DNA from: Rhodoligotrophos sp. CJ14
Lineage (GTDB): Bacteria > Pseudomonadota > Alphaproteobacteria > Rhizobiales > Im1
Reading direction: 5' to 3'
NCBI RefSeq assembly: GCF_038811545.1
Contig: NZ_CP133319.1
Span: forward strand, 2,199,516 to 2,263,515
Length of the DNA: 64,000 nucleotides
The notes beneath the pieces were generated by a model. It was not told the origin of the DNA and made no database searches. It saw only the letters and a list, made by a program, of their open reading frames with translations. Shown in pieces: positions 51,943-60,901 of this stretch; position 1 is the first letter of the stretch, and the number at the start of each line of letters is the position of its first letter. Both the position numbers and the translations under genes were made by a program.

Positions 51943-52725
51943 ATGTCACTCAAACCATATCTCGCGGCGATTGCTCTCAGCATCGCCGCCCTGACCACCC
52001 AGGCCGCCGCCGAGACCATCAAGGTCGGCGTGAGCCCCGGGCCGCACGCGGAAATCCTGGAGAAGGTCAAGCCAGCCGCCAAGGCGAAAGGCCTCGACAT
52101 CGAAATCGTCGAATTCTCCGATTATGTTGTGCCCAATGCGGCGCTCGATGCCGGTGAGATCGACGCCAATTCGTTCCAGCACCAGCCCTATCTCGACAAC
52201 CAGATTGCCGATCGCAAGTTCGACCTCGTTTCGGTCGCGACCACGGTGAACTTCCCGCTCGGCATCTATTCGTCGAAACACAAGAGCTGGGACGAGGTCC
52301 CGGATGGCGCCACCATTGCCATCCAGAACGACCCGACCAATGGCGGGCGAGCCCTTCTGCTACTTCGCGACAAGGGCATCATCAAGCTGAAGGACGGAGT
52401 GGGCTACAAGCCCACGCCCGTGGACATCGTGGAGAATCCCAAGAACCTGAAGATCATTGAGCTCGATGCAGCCCAGACGCCTCGCTCCCTGGCCGATGTG
52501 GATGCGGCGGCCATCAACACCAATTACGCGGTTGATGCCGGCATCGAACCCACCAGCGCGATCCTGCGGGAGGATCCTAAGGGCCCCTATGTCAACGTCA
52601 TTGCCGTTCGCACCAAGGACAAGGATGCCCCGTGGGTGAAGGAGTTGATCGCAGCCTATCGCACCCCTGAAATCAAGGCCTTCGTGAACGAGCGCTTCAA
52701 GGGTGCGGTCCTGCCGAGCTGGTAA
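51943..52725 (+). CDS. Methionine ABC transporter substrate-binding protein (second copy)
   Basis: A 260-residue MetQ/NlpA protein related to the first copy but clearly diverged: FSDYVVPNAALDAGEIDAN, FQHQPYLDNQ, QNDPTNGGRAL. The signal peptide ends in TTQAAA with no lipobox Cys. A second binding protein on the same permease may widen the range of ligands, for example D- versus L-methionine or derivatives. Ends 13 bp from the convergent DMT gene. Confidence 0.9.
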   Translation: MSLKPYLAAIALSIAALTTQAAAETIKVGVSPGPHAEILEKVKPAAKAKGLDIEIVEFSDYVVPNAALDAGEIDANSFQHQPYLDNQIADRKFDLVSVATTVNFPLGIYSSKHKSWDEVPDGATIAIQNDPTNGGRALLLLRDKGIIKLKDGVGYKPTPVDIVENPKNLKIIELDAAQTPRSLADVDAAAINTNYAVDAGIEPTSAILREDPKGPYVNVIAVRTKDKDAPWVKELIAAYRTPEIKAFVNERFKGAVLPSW

Positions 52726-52738
52726 AGTCGGCGCCGGC

Positions 52739-53731
52739 TCAAGCCTGCTGCACGGCGCCGTCTGCCTGCTTCGCATCCAGAGCCTTACGTGCGACCAGTC
52801 TTTCGCGATGGGCGGTATAAAGGCCGCTCATCGCAATCACGGCAGCACCCACATAGGTCCATGGGCCGGGCACGACGCCGAACATGAGGAAGCCAACGCC
52901 GCTCGCCCAGATAATCTGGATATAGGAGAAGGGTGCGAGCACCGAGGCATTCGCATGACGGTAGGCCAGCACGAACAGCAGATGGGCAATCGTCGATGAC
53001 ACACCGATTAAGCCACCGATCGCCAGGTGAGCAAGGCTCGGCGTCTGCCACTCGAACGGAACCCAGATGGTGAGCAGCACAGCGCCGACGATCGCGGAAT
53101 AGACGAGCGTTGTCTGCGGCGTTTCCGTGGAGTTCATCACCCGGGTCGAGATCGCCGCCAATGCCCAGACCGCGGCGGCGCCCACCGGAAACAACGCAGC
53201 GAGCTGGAACGCGCTGGAGCCGGGCCGCACGATGATGAGTACGCCGATGAGCCCCACAGCCGCGGCAACCCAGCGCCGGATGCCGACCTTTTCCCCGAGC
53301 AGCGGAATGGCCAGCGCGGTGATGAAGACGGGCGAGACGAAATTAATAGCCGTCGCGTCCGCCACATTGAGATAGGCGAGCCCCGAAATGAACAGGATGG
53401 TTGACAGCACCATGTAGAAGCCGCGCATCACCTGCTGGCCGGGCCTCGCGGTATGAAAGACACGCCAGCCGCCCTGGATCACGGCCACCGGCACGACGAG
53501 CGCGCAGAACACCACATAGCGAATCCAGGCGATCTGGACCGCGCCGATGCTCTCGGTCAGATATTTCGCGGAAGTGTCTGAGATGGAAAAGAACACCGTT
53601 GCAAGCACGATCAGCAAGACGCCCTTGCTCGGCCCCTCAACAGCGATCAATGAACGAAGCCAACCTGTAACGGCGGGTATCTTAACGCCGGAAAACGCAG
53701 GCGCCTGGGCGGCTGCGGGAACGGAAGCCAT
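52739..53731 (-). CDS. EamA/DMT-family transporter
   Basis: A 330-residue protein with ten hydrophobic segments forming two EamA repeats (about 35-165 and 180-315). Motifs such as TSAKYLTESIGAVQIAWIRY and LAYLNVADATAINFVSPVF are typical of drug/metabolite exporters. GGAG lies 8 bp before the ATG. Possibly an amino-acid or metabolite exporter; substrate unknown. Confidence 0.9.
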   Translation of the reverse strand: MASVPAAAQAPAFSGVKIPAVTGWLRSLIAVEGPSKGVLLIVLATVFFSISDTSAKYLTESIGAVQIAWIRYVVFCALVVPVAVIQGGWRVFHTARPGQQVMRGFYMVLSTILFISGLAYLNVADATAINFVSPVFITALAIPLLGEKVGIRRWVAAAVGLIGVLIIVRPGSSAFQLAALFPVGAAAVWALAAISTRVMNSTETPQTTLVYSAIVGAVLLTIWVPFEWQTPSLAHLAIGGLIGVSSTIAHLLFVLAYRHANASVLAPFSYIQIIWASGVGFLMFGVVPGPWTYVGAAVIAMSGLYTAHRERLVARKALDAKQADGAVQQA

Positions 53732-53895
53732 CGGACTTCTCCAAGACACTCAATATGAATGCTTGTGATCCCGAACGAGCTCTGTGGAAAGCGCGCTTTT
53801 CGCAGGCGAGCCATGCGAGTCGCGAAGACGTCCGTTCATCTTTAAGTCATCTTTATTGATGCTTGTCTGGAAAATGTCACACTGCGCCAACCAGA

Positions 53896-54558
53896 TTACA
53901 TGGCGGCGTCTGATTGCCCGCGTTCCTCATCGATCTTGCCGACGGCGATCACCGCTTGTGTGCGGCTCTCGACCCCGAGCTTTTGCAAGACCGCCGAGAC
54001 ATGGGCCTTGACCGTCGCCTCCGACACCCCAAGCGCATAGGCGATCTGCTTGTTCAGCATGCCCTCCCGCAACATCATCAACACTCGAACCTGTTGAGGC
54101 GTGAGCGTTGCCAGCCGGCGTGCGAGCACATCGGTTTCATCCTCTTCCGTGCTGGTTGCCTCCACATCCGGCGGCAGCCACACCTCTCCGGAGAGCACGT
54201 GCTCGATCGCGCGACGGATCGTGCCCGCAGGTGCTGATTTCGGAATGAAGCCGGATGCACCGAGGGCCATCGCCCGCCTTATGACTGGCGGATCCTCCGT
54301 TGCCGAGACGACCACCGTTGGAACCTCCGGAAATTGTGCCCGCAGGAACGCCAGACCGGCAAGCCCATGTACGCCGGGCATCTTGAGATCGAGCAGCACG
54401 AGATCCAGGGCGTCATGCTGCTCGAGCAGCGCCGTAACCTGATCCAGCGACCCGGCCTCTTCCACCTGGGCTCCCGCATAGGCTGCCGTGAGGGCATGGC
54501 GCAGCGCGTCTCGGAACAGGGGATGGTCGTCGGCGATGATGAAATGATATCCTGCCAT
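53896..54558 (-). CDS. LuxR-family response regulator
   Basis: A 220-residue NarL/FixJ-type regulator. Receiver with IADDHPLFRDAL and phospho-Asp in LVLLDLKMPGVHG; output helix-turn-helix LTPQQVRVLMMLREGMLNKQ and VSEATVKAHVSAVLQKLGV. No kinase gene adjoins it, so the partner must be elsewhere. Confidence 0.92.
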   Translation of the reverse strand: MAGYHFIIADDHPLFRDALRHALTAAYAGAQVEEAGSLDQVTALLEQHDALDLVLLDLKMPGVHGLAGLAFLRAQFPEVPTVVVSATEDPPVIRRAMALGASGFIPKSAPAGTIRRAIEHVLSGEVWLPPDVEATSTEEDETDVLARRLATLTPQQVRVLMMLREGMLNKQIAYALGVSEATVKAHVSAVLQKLGVESRTQAVIAVGKIDEERGQSDAAM

Positions 54559-54603
54559 CACCGCGTCTTTCTTGAATGGTTCAACGCAATCGCTCCCCAG
54601 TCG

Positions 54604-55047
54604 TCATTCCTCGGCGCCTGTCGACCCGATGAAATGAACGGCGATCTCGCGGCGATGCGGCTGGTCACGGTGCTCGAAGACATAGAGCGCCTGCCAAGTG
54701 CCCAAGAGCAGCCTTCCATTTTGCACGGGCACCGAGAGATTGCTGCCGGTCAAGGCTGCCTTGATATGCGCCGGCATGTCGTCAGGACCTTCAAGATCGT
54801 GAAGATAACCGGCATTCCGAGGTGCCAATCGGTCAAATGCGGCAACCAGATCGGCGCGGACGTCGGGATCGGTATTCTCCTGGATGACGAGAGAGGCCGA
54901 TGTATGCCGAATAAATAAGGTCAGAAGCCCATCCTGGGCCTGTCTGTCTTCGAGCCATCCCGTCACCTTTGGAGTGACGTCAACCAAACCCTGGCCGCGC
55001 GTCGCGACTGACAAACTATCGACAAACTGTATAAATTCTGTTTTCAA
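54604..55047 (-). CDS. YjbQ/UPF0047 family protein
   Basis: A 147-residue protein with the UPF0047 pattern: LLTLFIRHTSASLVIQENTD, a His in the middle (NAGYLHD, then DDMPAHIKAAL) and GTWQALYVFEHRDQPHRREI near the end. Members have thiamine-phosphate-synthase-like activity in vitro; the true role is unsettled. It begins at a TTG overlapping the stop codon of the gene before it (TTGA), implying coupled translation. Confidence 0.88.
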   Translation of the reverse strand: MKTEFIQFVDSLSVATRGQGLVDVTPKVTGWLEDRQAQDGLLTLFIRHTSASLVIQENTDPDVRADLVAAFDRLAPRNAGYLHDLEGPDDMPAHIKAALTGSNLSVPVQNGRLLLGTWQALYVFEHRDQPHRREIAVHFIGSTGAEE

Positions 55048-55490
55048 ATATTTTCGCCCGGCTTATCTTCCAGAGATTGCGCAAATCTGAACAATCTCTT
55101 GACCATGTCTTCAAAGAACCCCAGAATCTGGTTCAACTGCTTTTCTGCAGACGAATTATCCGCCGGGTCTGACCTCTTTATGGCACTTTCGAGTTCGGCG
55201 ATCTTCTCCTTGAGCTTGGCGTTCTCCGCCTTCAGTTCCTCGTTCTCCTGACGGAGCTGCTGACTGTCGTCATTGACGGGAACGCAGGTGATCGTCCCCT
55301 CCTTGCCCGCGCATTTCAAAATCCCGCCTGTCTGCTGATCCACGCGAAGAAACCCGCCATCGCTGGTCTCCTCGATCGTATAGCGCGACGACTGTGGATC
55401 CGCGTGGGCGACAGCAGGGAATGCTGCGCAGCACAGCAGTGCCGCGATGCCGCCGAGCTTGCGTAAGGCCAATTTGGACAGAGCTGTCAT
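55044..55490 (-). CDS. Exported coiled-coil protein, unknown
   Basis: A 148-residue protein with a signal peptide (ALLCCAAFPAVAHA), a short beta region containing CAGKEGTITCVPVNDD with two cysteines, then a coiled coil (about 78-105, RQENEELKAENAKLKEKIAE). No named family is recognised. Coupled to the YjbQ gene and 7 bp after the acyl-CoA dehydrogenase stop. Confidence 0.75.
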   Translation of the reverse strand: MTALSKLALRKLGGIAALLCCAAFPAVAHADPQSSRYTIEETSDGGFLRVDQQTGGILKCAGKEGTITCVPVNDDSQQLRQENEELKAENAKLKEKIAELESAIKRSDPADNSSAEKQLNQILGFFEDMVKRLFRFAQSLEDKPGENI

Positions 55491-55497
55491 GCCGCTC

Positions 55498-56655
55498 TCA
55501 TAGGCTGCGCGATATCAGCATTTTCATGATCTCGTTCGTCCCGCCATAGATCCTCTCTACGCGAGCGTCACGAAACATACGTGCGATCGGATATTCATTC
55601 ATATAACCATAGCCGCCGTGTAGCTGTAGGCAATTATCGATGATCTTGCATTGCAGATCGGTAACCCAATACTTCGCCATGGATGCCGTGGGCGCATCGA
55701 GTGCGCCCTCCAGATGCCTGCCGATGCAATGATCGACGAAGACCTTTGCAATCGTTGCTTCCGTCTTTGCCTCGGCCAGTGCGAATTGCGTGTTCTGAAA
55801 CTCGAGGATCGACTTGCCGAAAGCTTTGCGTTCCTTGACATAATCGAGAGTGACGCTGATCGCCCGCTCTATCCGTGAGACGGCCTGTATGGCGATCAAG
55901 AGGCGTTCCTGAGGGAGCTGCTGCATCAGCTGGACGAAACCCTGACCCTCTTCGCCACCTAGCAAACAATCCGCCGTCACCCGCACCTCGTCGAAGAACA
56001 GCTCGGACGTGTCGTTCGCCTTCAGGCCGATCTTGTCGAGATTACGTCCGCGGCGAAATCCGTCCACCTCATCCGCCTCGACGACGAAGAGCGAGGTGCC
56101 CTTGGCGCCGCGTTCGGGATCAGTCTTGGTGACGACGACGATCAGATTGGCGATCTGACCATTGGTAATGAAGGTTTTCTGGCCATTGATGACATAGTGG
56201 TTGCCGCTGCGCCGCGCCTGCGTTTTGACGCCCTGGAGATCAGATCCCGCGGCAGGTTCGGTCATGGCGACGGCGCCGATCAGCTCGCCTGTCGCAAGCC
56301 GCGGTAGCCAGCGCCGCTTCTGCTCTTCCGACCCGTAATGGAGAATGTATGGCGCAACGATCGCATTGTGCAGCATGAGCCCGAAGCCATCGACCCCTGA
56401 GAGCCCCATCTCGCGGGCGATCACTGCGTCATGCGCGAAACTGCCCCCGGCACCGCCATAGGCCTCCGGCACTTCCGCGCACAGCAGGCCCTGCGCACCG
56501 GCCTTGCTCCAGACCTCGCGATCGACCGCGCCCTGCTTTTCCCAGGCCTCGTAATGCGGAACGCACTCGTTGTCGAAGAAGCGGCGCGCAGAATCCGCCA
56601 CGAGGTCGAGTTCCTCCGTCATCCAATCGGGTCTGGGCAGGTTCAATCCAGTCAT
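55498..56655 (-). CDS. Acyl-CoA dehydrogenase
   Basis: A 385-residue flavoprotein. Signature AMTEPAAGSDLQGVKT, YVINGQKTFITNGQIANL, and the C-terminal QLHGGYGYMNEYPIARMFRDARVERIYGGTNEI (given here in parts: LHGGYGYMNEYP, ARVERIYGGTNE). The Glu of YGGTNE region fits the catalytic base position of many family members. It oxidises a short- or branched-chain acyl-CoA. The ATG at 56655 follows GGAG; a second ATG five codons upstream is possible. A MerR regulator gene lies just upstream and in the same direction. Confidence 0.9.
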   Translation of the reverse strand: MTGLNLPRPDWMTEELDLVADSARRFFDNECVPHYEAWEKQGAVDREVWSKAGAQGLLCAEVPEAYGGAGGSFAHDAVIAREMGLSGVDGFGLMLHNAIVAPYILHYGSEEQKRRWLPRLATGELIGAVAMTEPAAGSDLQGVKTQARRSGNHYVINGQKTFITNGQIANLIVVVTKTDPERGAKGTSLFVVEADEVDGFRRGRNLDKIGLKANDTSELFFDEVRVTADCLLGGEEGQGFVQLMQQLPQERLLIAIQAVSRIERAISVTLDYVKERKAFGKSILEFQNTQFALAEAKTEATIAKVFVDHCIGRHLEGALDAPTASMAKYWVTDLQCKIIDNCLQLHGGYGYMNEYPIARMFRDARVERIYGGTNEIMKMLISRSL

Positions 56656-56680
56656 GCCGTCGCGCTCCATCCGTATCCGA

Positions 56681-57112
56681 TCAACTCGCCATCGCCGATG
56701 CAAGCTTCTCCTTTTCCTTCAGCATGCCCTCCACGATGCTGCAAGTTCGTTCGAGATCGACGATCGTGTCCTCGAGCTCCTGCCGCTGTGTCTTGAGATG
56801 GTCGAGCCGCGTGCGCAGCTTCTGGGAGGCCACCGTCAGCTGCATCACGTGACCGTCCCGCAGCTGGTAAAGATCGAGGATCTCTTTGATTTCCTCCAAC
56901 GACAGCCCCACGCGCTTGCCACGCAGAATGAGTTGCAATCGCGCCCGGTCGCGATAATTGAACAGTCTCGTCCAGCCTTTTCTGGCTGGACTGAGCAGCC
57001 CTTTCTGCTCGTAGAAACGAAGTGTCCGCGGCGTAACCTCGAACTCCTCGCACAAATCGGAAATGGTATAAACTTTCATGCGATCCGGCTGTGCGGTTTG
57101 CTTTCGAACCAT
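56681..57112 (-). CDS. MerR-family regulator (LiuR-like)
   Basis: A 143-residue MerR protein: YTISDLCEEFEVTPRTLRFY (helix-turn-helix and wing), then RDRARLQLILRGKRVGLSLE, and a C-terminal coiled coil (about 90-140). The spacing and sequence resemble LiuR-type regulators of branched-chain amino-acid and acyl-CoA degradation, which fits the acyl-CoA dehydrogenase gene it precedes. No metal-binding Cys pair is seen in the C-terminus. AGGAG is 8 bp before the ATG. Confidence 0.88.
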   Translation of the reverse strand: MVRKQTAQPDRMKVYTISDLCEEFEVTPRTLRFYEQKGLLSPARKGWTRLFNYRDRARLQLILRGKRVGLSLEEIKEILDLYQLRDGHVMQLTVASQKLRTRLDHLKTQRQELEDTIVDLERTCSIVEGMLKEKEKLASAMAS

Positions 57113-57326
57113 GCGCCATCTCCTGTCGTTTTCCTCCCAATCTATCAGGTGACCTCCACGTCAACCAGTGCTCGTGGACGCTAATGACAGGCCAAGAGCG
57201 GCCTTTTGCGAGCCTGTTAACTTATAATTTACCCAATTGGTTAACTTTTATCCGAGTGATTCCCAATTCGCGGAGACCGGCTATCAGCCGCCTGCTTTGG
57301 GGTTTGACCCTGCCGGGGTCGCGTTA

Positions 57327-60300
57327 ATGGTGAGTGATCCGATGACAGTCGGCGTCCCGTGGAGCATCAAAGGCATTGACCCGGAAGCGCGAGAGGCTGC
57401 GAAGGAGGCAGCGCGAAAAAGCGGGTTGACGCTTGGGCAATGGCTCACCGCCAAGATCATGGAAACCGCGCAGGAGCCGGTCCAGGGCTCCCAGCCCGCG
57501 GCACTGATCTCCGGCAATATCCAGCGCAAGCTCGATGGCCTTGAGGAGCGCCTGGCCGAGCTCACGCGCCAGCAGCAGCAGACCGCAGCCGGGCGCCTCT
57601 ATGAAGAGCGTATGGCACATGAGCCGGTTGAAGCTCTGCTTGCCCGGGTCGATCGCCACGAGCGGCGCACGGTCGAGGCCTTTGCGGCCATCAACGACCG
57701 CCTGTCCGGCATAGCCCGCCAGGTGAACCATACTCAATCCAACCCCTCTGTCGACGTCTCGGCGTCATTGGAAGCGGCGCTGCGTAGGGTCGTCGACCAC
57801 ATCGCAGCCAATGAGGAGAGAAACCGCGGCGCTCTCCAGACATTGCACGAGCGTCTTGCTGCACTCAGCGCCCAAGCAGGCATTGCGGCCGGAAGTGAGA
57901 CGGTCGGGATCGATCCCGCTGAAATCGACAGCCGCTTCGAGGCTCTCACGGCAAGGCTGGACGAGGCCCAGGAGTATGCGGAAGCCGCGGCCCGGCGCAC
58001 CATGGAGGGCGTCGTCAGCGATCTGCGCAGCGAGCTCCTTGAGCGCGAGGAGCGTCTCACCCAGACGATCAACGAAGCCCGCGCCCAGCCCGATACCTCC
58101 TCCGAGCGTGAGGATCTCTACCGCCAGATCGACACCCTTTCCAAACGGCTCTTCGCCGTCGAGGCCGACCGGGGCTCAGCCCATCTCGAGGGACAGGTCG
58201 CGGAACTCACCACTCGTATCGACGAGCTGGATGAGCGCTTGCGCGCCGTAGCGGAAGATCAACCCAGCAGCGAGGTGCTGATGGAGTTGCAGACCCATAT
58301 CGTCGCCCTGACGGAAAAGCTTGCCTCAGTCGAGAAGCGCTTTGGTGAGATTGACGCCGTAGAACGCAGCGTCGCCGATCTGTTCAAGGCGATGGAGCAG
58401 AGCAAATCGGAAATGCGCGCCTTGGCCGCTCGCACCGCCGAACATGCGGCCGGGCGTGCCGGCGAAGTCCCGACCGGCCCGTCCCCGGAGCTCCAGGCCC
58501 TTCAGAACGGCCTTGCCGCGGTGAAGCGCAGCATCACGGATTCCGACGAGCAGACCCAGAAGACCCTGGTGATCGTCCACGACACCCTGCAGGAAATCGT
58601 CAGGCGGCTCGCGACTGTCGAACAGCGAATGGAGACCGCCAGCGAGCAGCCCAAAGAGACCGGGCAGCCGCCGTCGCCGCCCTCCGAGGAGCCTCCTGTC
58701 GCCGCACAGGATGGCGAAGAGCGTTCGGCCGACATTCCCGACCTTCTTCGGAAGATTGAGATGCCCTTCATGGCGGGGCAGTCGAATGGCAGGTTGCCGT
58801 TCGTCCAACCACCGGCGGATGAGCAGAAGCAGGAAGAGCAAGGGAAGGCCGAGCCTCACCTTGTCTCGCCAACGGCGCCCAATCCCGATGAGACCGTTAG
58901 CCCCGCAGCGATGGCCAGCGCCGATCAGCTAGAGAAGCCGGAGAAGGCCGAGAAAGCCGACAGTGATGTCAGCGCTGGCCCTGCGCAGGCCGAGCGGCCG
59001 ATCGAGACGATCACCCGGCGGGATGACTTTATCGCCGCGGCGCGCCGGGCCGCGCAAGCCGCTGCCCAGGCACCGCAGAACCAGCCCCGCCGCTTCGATC
59101 CCTTGGGCAAGCTCCGCGCCCTTGGTTTGGGTCGCGGTGGTGAGGAGAAATCGGCATCGCCTGCATCTGAAGCGGACGAAGGCAACCCCGTCGTTCGCCG
59201 CAAGCCGCTCGTCCTTGCCGGCGCGGTTCTGCTATTGCTGGCGATCTCCGCCTATAGCCTGAGTGGCCGGCACACAAACCTGCTGTCTGGCCATCAGGAT
59301 GACCAACCGGCGCCCACCGTGGCAGAAGGCGGCGACAAGCCTGCCGCTGAGCAGGACCAGCAGAAGCACAGCTCCGGCTTCTCGATCGGATCCTACCTGA
59401 CCCCGGGCAAGCTCACCGACTGGTTCAACCAGTTCACCGAGGTACTGGGTATCACCGAGGCCGAACCTTCTGATCCCGTGACCACCGGCTCGATTGGCAA
59501 GAGCTCGTCACTTCTGCAAATTCCAACCGTTGCCGCCACACCAGCCTCCCTCAGCAATATCGAGACCGGCGGTTCGAAATCATCCTCGCGCCATTCGAAC
59601 TGGGTGGCGACGGCAGATGATGCATCCAGCGCTCAGCCCGCGCCCATGATGCACCAGGACGTGGTGCCCGAGCGCGTGGGCTCACCGGCCCTGCGCAAGG
59701 CCGCTCAAGCCGGCGACCCCGCGGCCCAGTTCATCGTTGCTACGGAATTGCTTGAGGGAGATGGCCCCAGCGAGGCGACCGTCGCGATGCGCTGGTTCCA
59801 GAAGGCTGCGGCCCAGGGTCTTGCCCCCGCCCAATACCGGCTTGGCATGATGTTTGAGCGCGGCACCGGCGTTCCCGCCAGTCTGGCGACGGCCCGCATC
59901 TGGTATCTGCGTGCGGCCGAAAAGGGCAATGTGAAAGCCATGCACAACCTGGCGGTGGCCTATGCCGGCGATGGTCAGGAAACGCCCGATTATGCGCAGG
60001 CCGCCCGTTGGTTCGCCGCTGCCGCCGAGTATGGCATTCGCGACAGCCAGTATAATTACGGGGTGCTCCTCGAGAAGGGGCTCGGTGTTCCCCAGAACGC
60101 CCGCAAGGCCTATTTCTGGCTCGCCGTATGCGCGCGTGCCGGCGACAAGGAGGCGGCACAGCGGGCCGACGCTCTGAAATCGCAGTTTGCCGCCCGTGAA
60201 TTGGCCGAGATCGATGCAGCCGTCGCGCAGTGGCGGCCACGGACACCGGTCCAGGATGCCAATACGGTGGCCATCGATGATGGTTGGCGTGATCCTGCGC

Positions 60301-60341
60301 AACCGGACCAACGTGCGTCCTTATGGCCGACCCAAAACTGA
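57327..60341 (+). CDS. PodJ-like polar localisation protein with Sel1 repeats
   Basis: A 1004-residue protein. The N-terminus has a short conserved motif (GIDPEAREAAKEAARKSG, TLGQWL), then about 400 residues of coiled coil rich in Glu, Arg and Ala. A proline/acid-rich linker leads to one membrane helix at about 626-648 (PLVLAGAVLLLLAISAY). The periplasmic C-terminus has four or five Sel1/TPR-like repeats (about 790-950, for example AMRWFQKAAAQGLAPAQYRL). This matches PodJ, which organises the cell pole in Caulobacter and rhizobia. The start at 57327 is chosen for the conserved motif; an upstream ATG-like start at 57237 is possible. Confidence 0.85.
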   Translation: MVSDPMTVGVPWSIKGIDPEAREAAKEAARKSGLTLGQWLTAKIMETAQEPVQGSQPAALISGNIQRKLDGLEERLAELTRQQQQTAAGRLYEERMAHEPVEALLARVDRHERRTVEAFAAINDRLSGIARQVNHTQSNPSVDVSASLEAALRRVVDHIAANEERNRGALQTLHERLAALSAQAGIAAGSETVGIDPAEIDSRFEALTARLDEAQEYAEAAARRTMEGVVSDLRSELLEREERLTQTINEARAQPDTSSEREDLYRQIDTLSKRLFAVEADRGSAHLEGQVAELTTRIDELDERLRAVAEDQPSSEVLMELQTHIVALTEKLASVEKRFGEIDAVERSVADLFKAMEQSKSEMRALAARTAEHAAGRAGEVPTGPSPELQALQNGLAAVKRSITDSDEQTQKTLVIVHDTLQEIVRRLATVEQRMETASEQPKETGQPPSPPSEEPPVAAQDGEERSADIPDLLRKIEMPFMAGQSNGRLPFVQPPADEQKQEEQGKAEPHLVSPTAPNPDETVSPAAMASADQLEKPEKAEKADSDVSAGPAQAERPIETITRRDDFIAAARRAAQAAAQAPQNQPRRFDPLGKLRALGLGRGGEEKSASPASEADEGNPVVRRKPLVLAGAVLLLLAISAYSLSGRHTNLLSGHQDDQPAPTVAEGGDKPAAEQDQQKHSSGFSIGSYLTPGKLTDWFNQFTEVLGITEAEPSDPVTTGSIGKSSSLLQIPTVAATPASLSNIETGGSKSSSRHSNWVATADDASSAQPAPMMHQDVVPERVGSPALRKAAQAGDPAAQFIVATELLEGDGPSEATVAMRWFQKAAAQGLAPAQYRLGMMFERGTGVPASLATARIWYLRAAEKGNVKAMHNLAVAYAGDGQETPDYAQAARWFAAAAEYGIRDSQYNYGVLLEKGLGVPQNARKAYFWLAVCARAGDKEAAQRADALKSQFAARELAEIDAAVAQWRPRTPVQDANTVAIDDGWRDPAQPDQRASLWPTQN

Positions 60342-60382
60342 GCCTCCCAACCGTCTGCCCTGCGCCCGCACGATGACAGCGC

Positions 60383-60408
60383 GGCTCCGTACACGCTATA
60401 GCGGAGCC
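60383..60408. terminator. Hairpin between convergent podJ-like and small gene
   Basis: GGCTCCG (60383-60389) pairs with CGGAGCC (60402-60408) around a 12-base loop. It lies in the 83 bp between two convergent genes. No T-run follows on either strand. Confidence 0.25.
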
Positions 60409-60424
60409 AACCTCGCCCGAGGCG

Positions 60425-60706
60425 TCACGCGGCCAGTGGCTCGTGCTGCACGGGTTCCTCCTCCACGCTGACCCGCACCGCGCCCCCTTCCCGCTCCTGT
60501 CGGATACCGATCAGGAAATTCAGGAAAACCTCCGTGTCCTCCAGGCTGGCGAAATCGCCGAAGGAGTCGATCTCGTTCCTGGTATCCACGATGTAGTAAA
60601 TTCGGCCCTTTTCGACCAAGGCAGGTAACACCCGCCTGCGAACCGAAAACCCGAAGCCCTCTGCTTTCGCCTGAAGGCGACGGTGACGATCATCTGTTTC
60701 CAACAT
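60425..60706 (-). CDS. Small hypothetical protein
   Basis: A 93-residue acidic protein starting MLETDDRHRRLQAKAEGFGF, with predicted strands (RIYYIVDTRNEIDSFGDFAS) and a helix (LEDTEVFLNFLIGIRQE). No domain is recognised, but codon usage and length look real. It ends in the convergent region with the PodJ-like gene. Function unknown. Confidence 0.6.
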   Translation of the reverse strand: MLETDDRHRRLQAKAEGFGFSVRRRVLPALVEKGRIYYIVDTRNEIDSFGDFASLEDTEVFLNFLIGIRQEREGGAVRVSVEEEPVQHEPLAA

Positions 60707-60901
60707 GCGTCCCCCACCGTCCGTTAACGAATTTTATTAGATTCTGCACGGCCGTGGAACGACTTAGCAAAAAGCTCTGGAAAAAATTAACTATTTGACC
60801 AAACTGTTGCTATTACGCAACAGCAACATACGCCGCGACCGCAGGCCAATTGCACCACGGCGCTCTACGCTTATCCTTGAAATTGCTCTTTAAACGGATC
60901 C

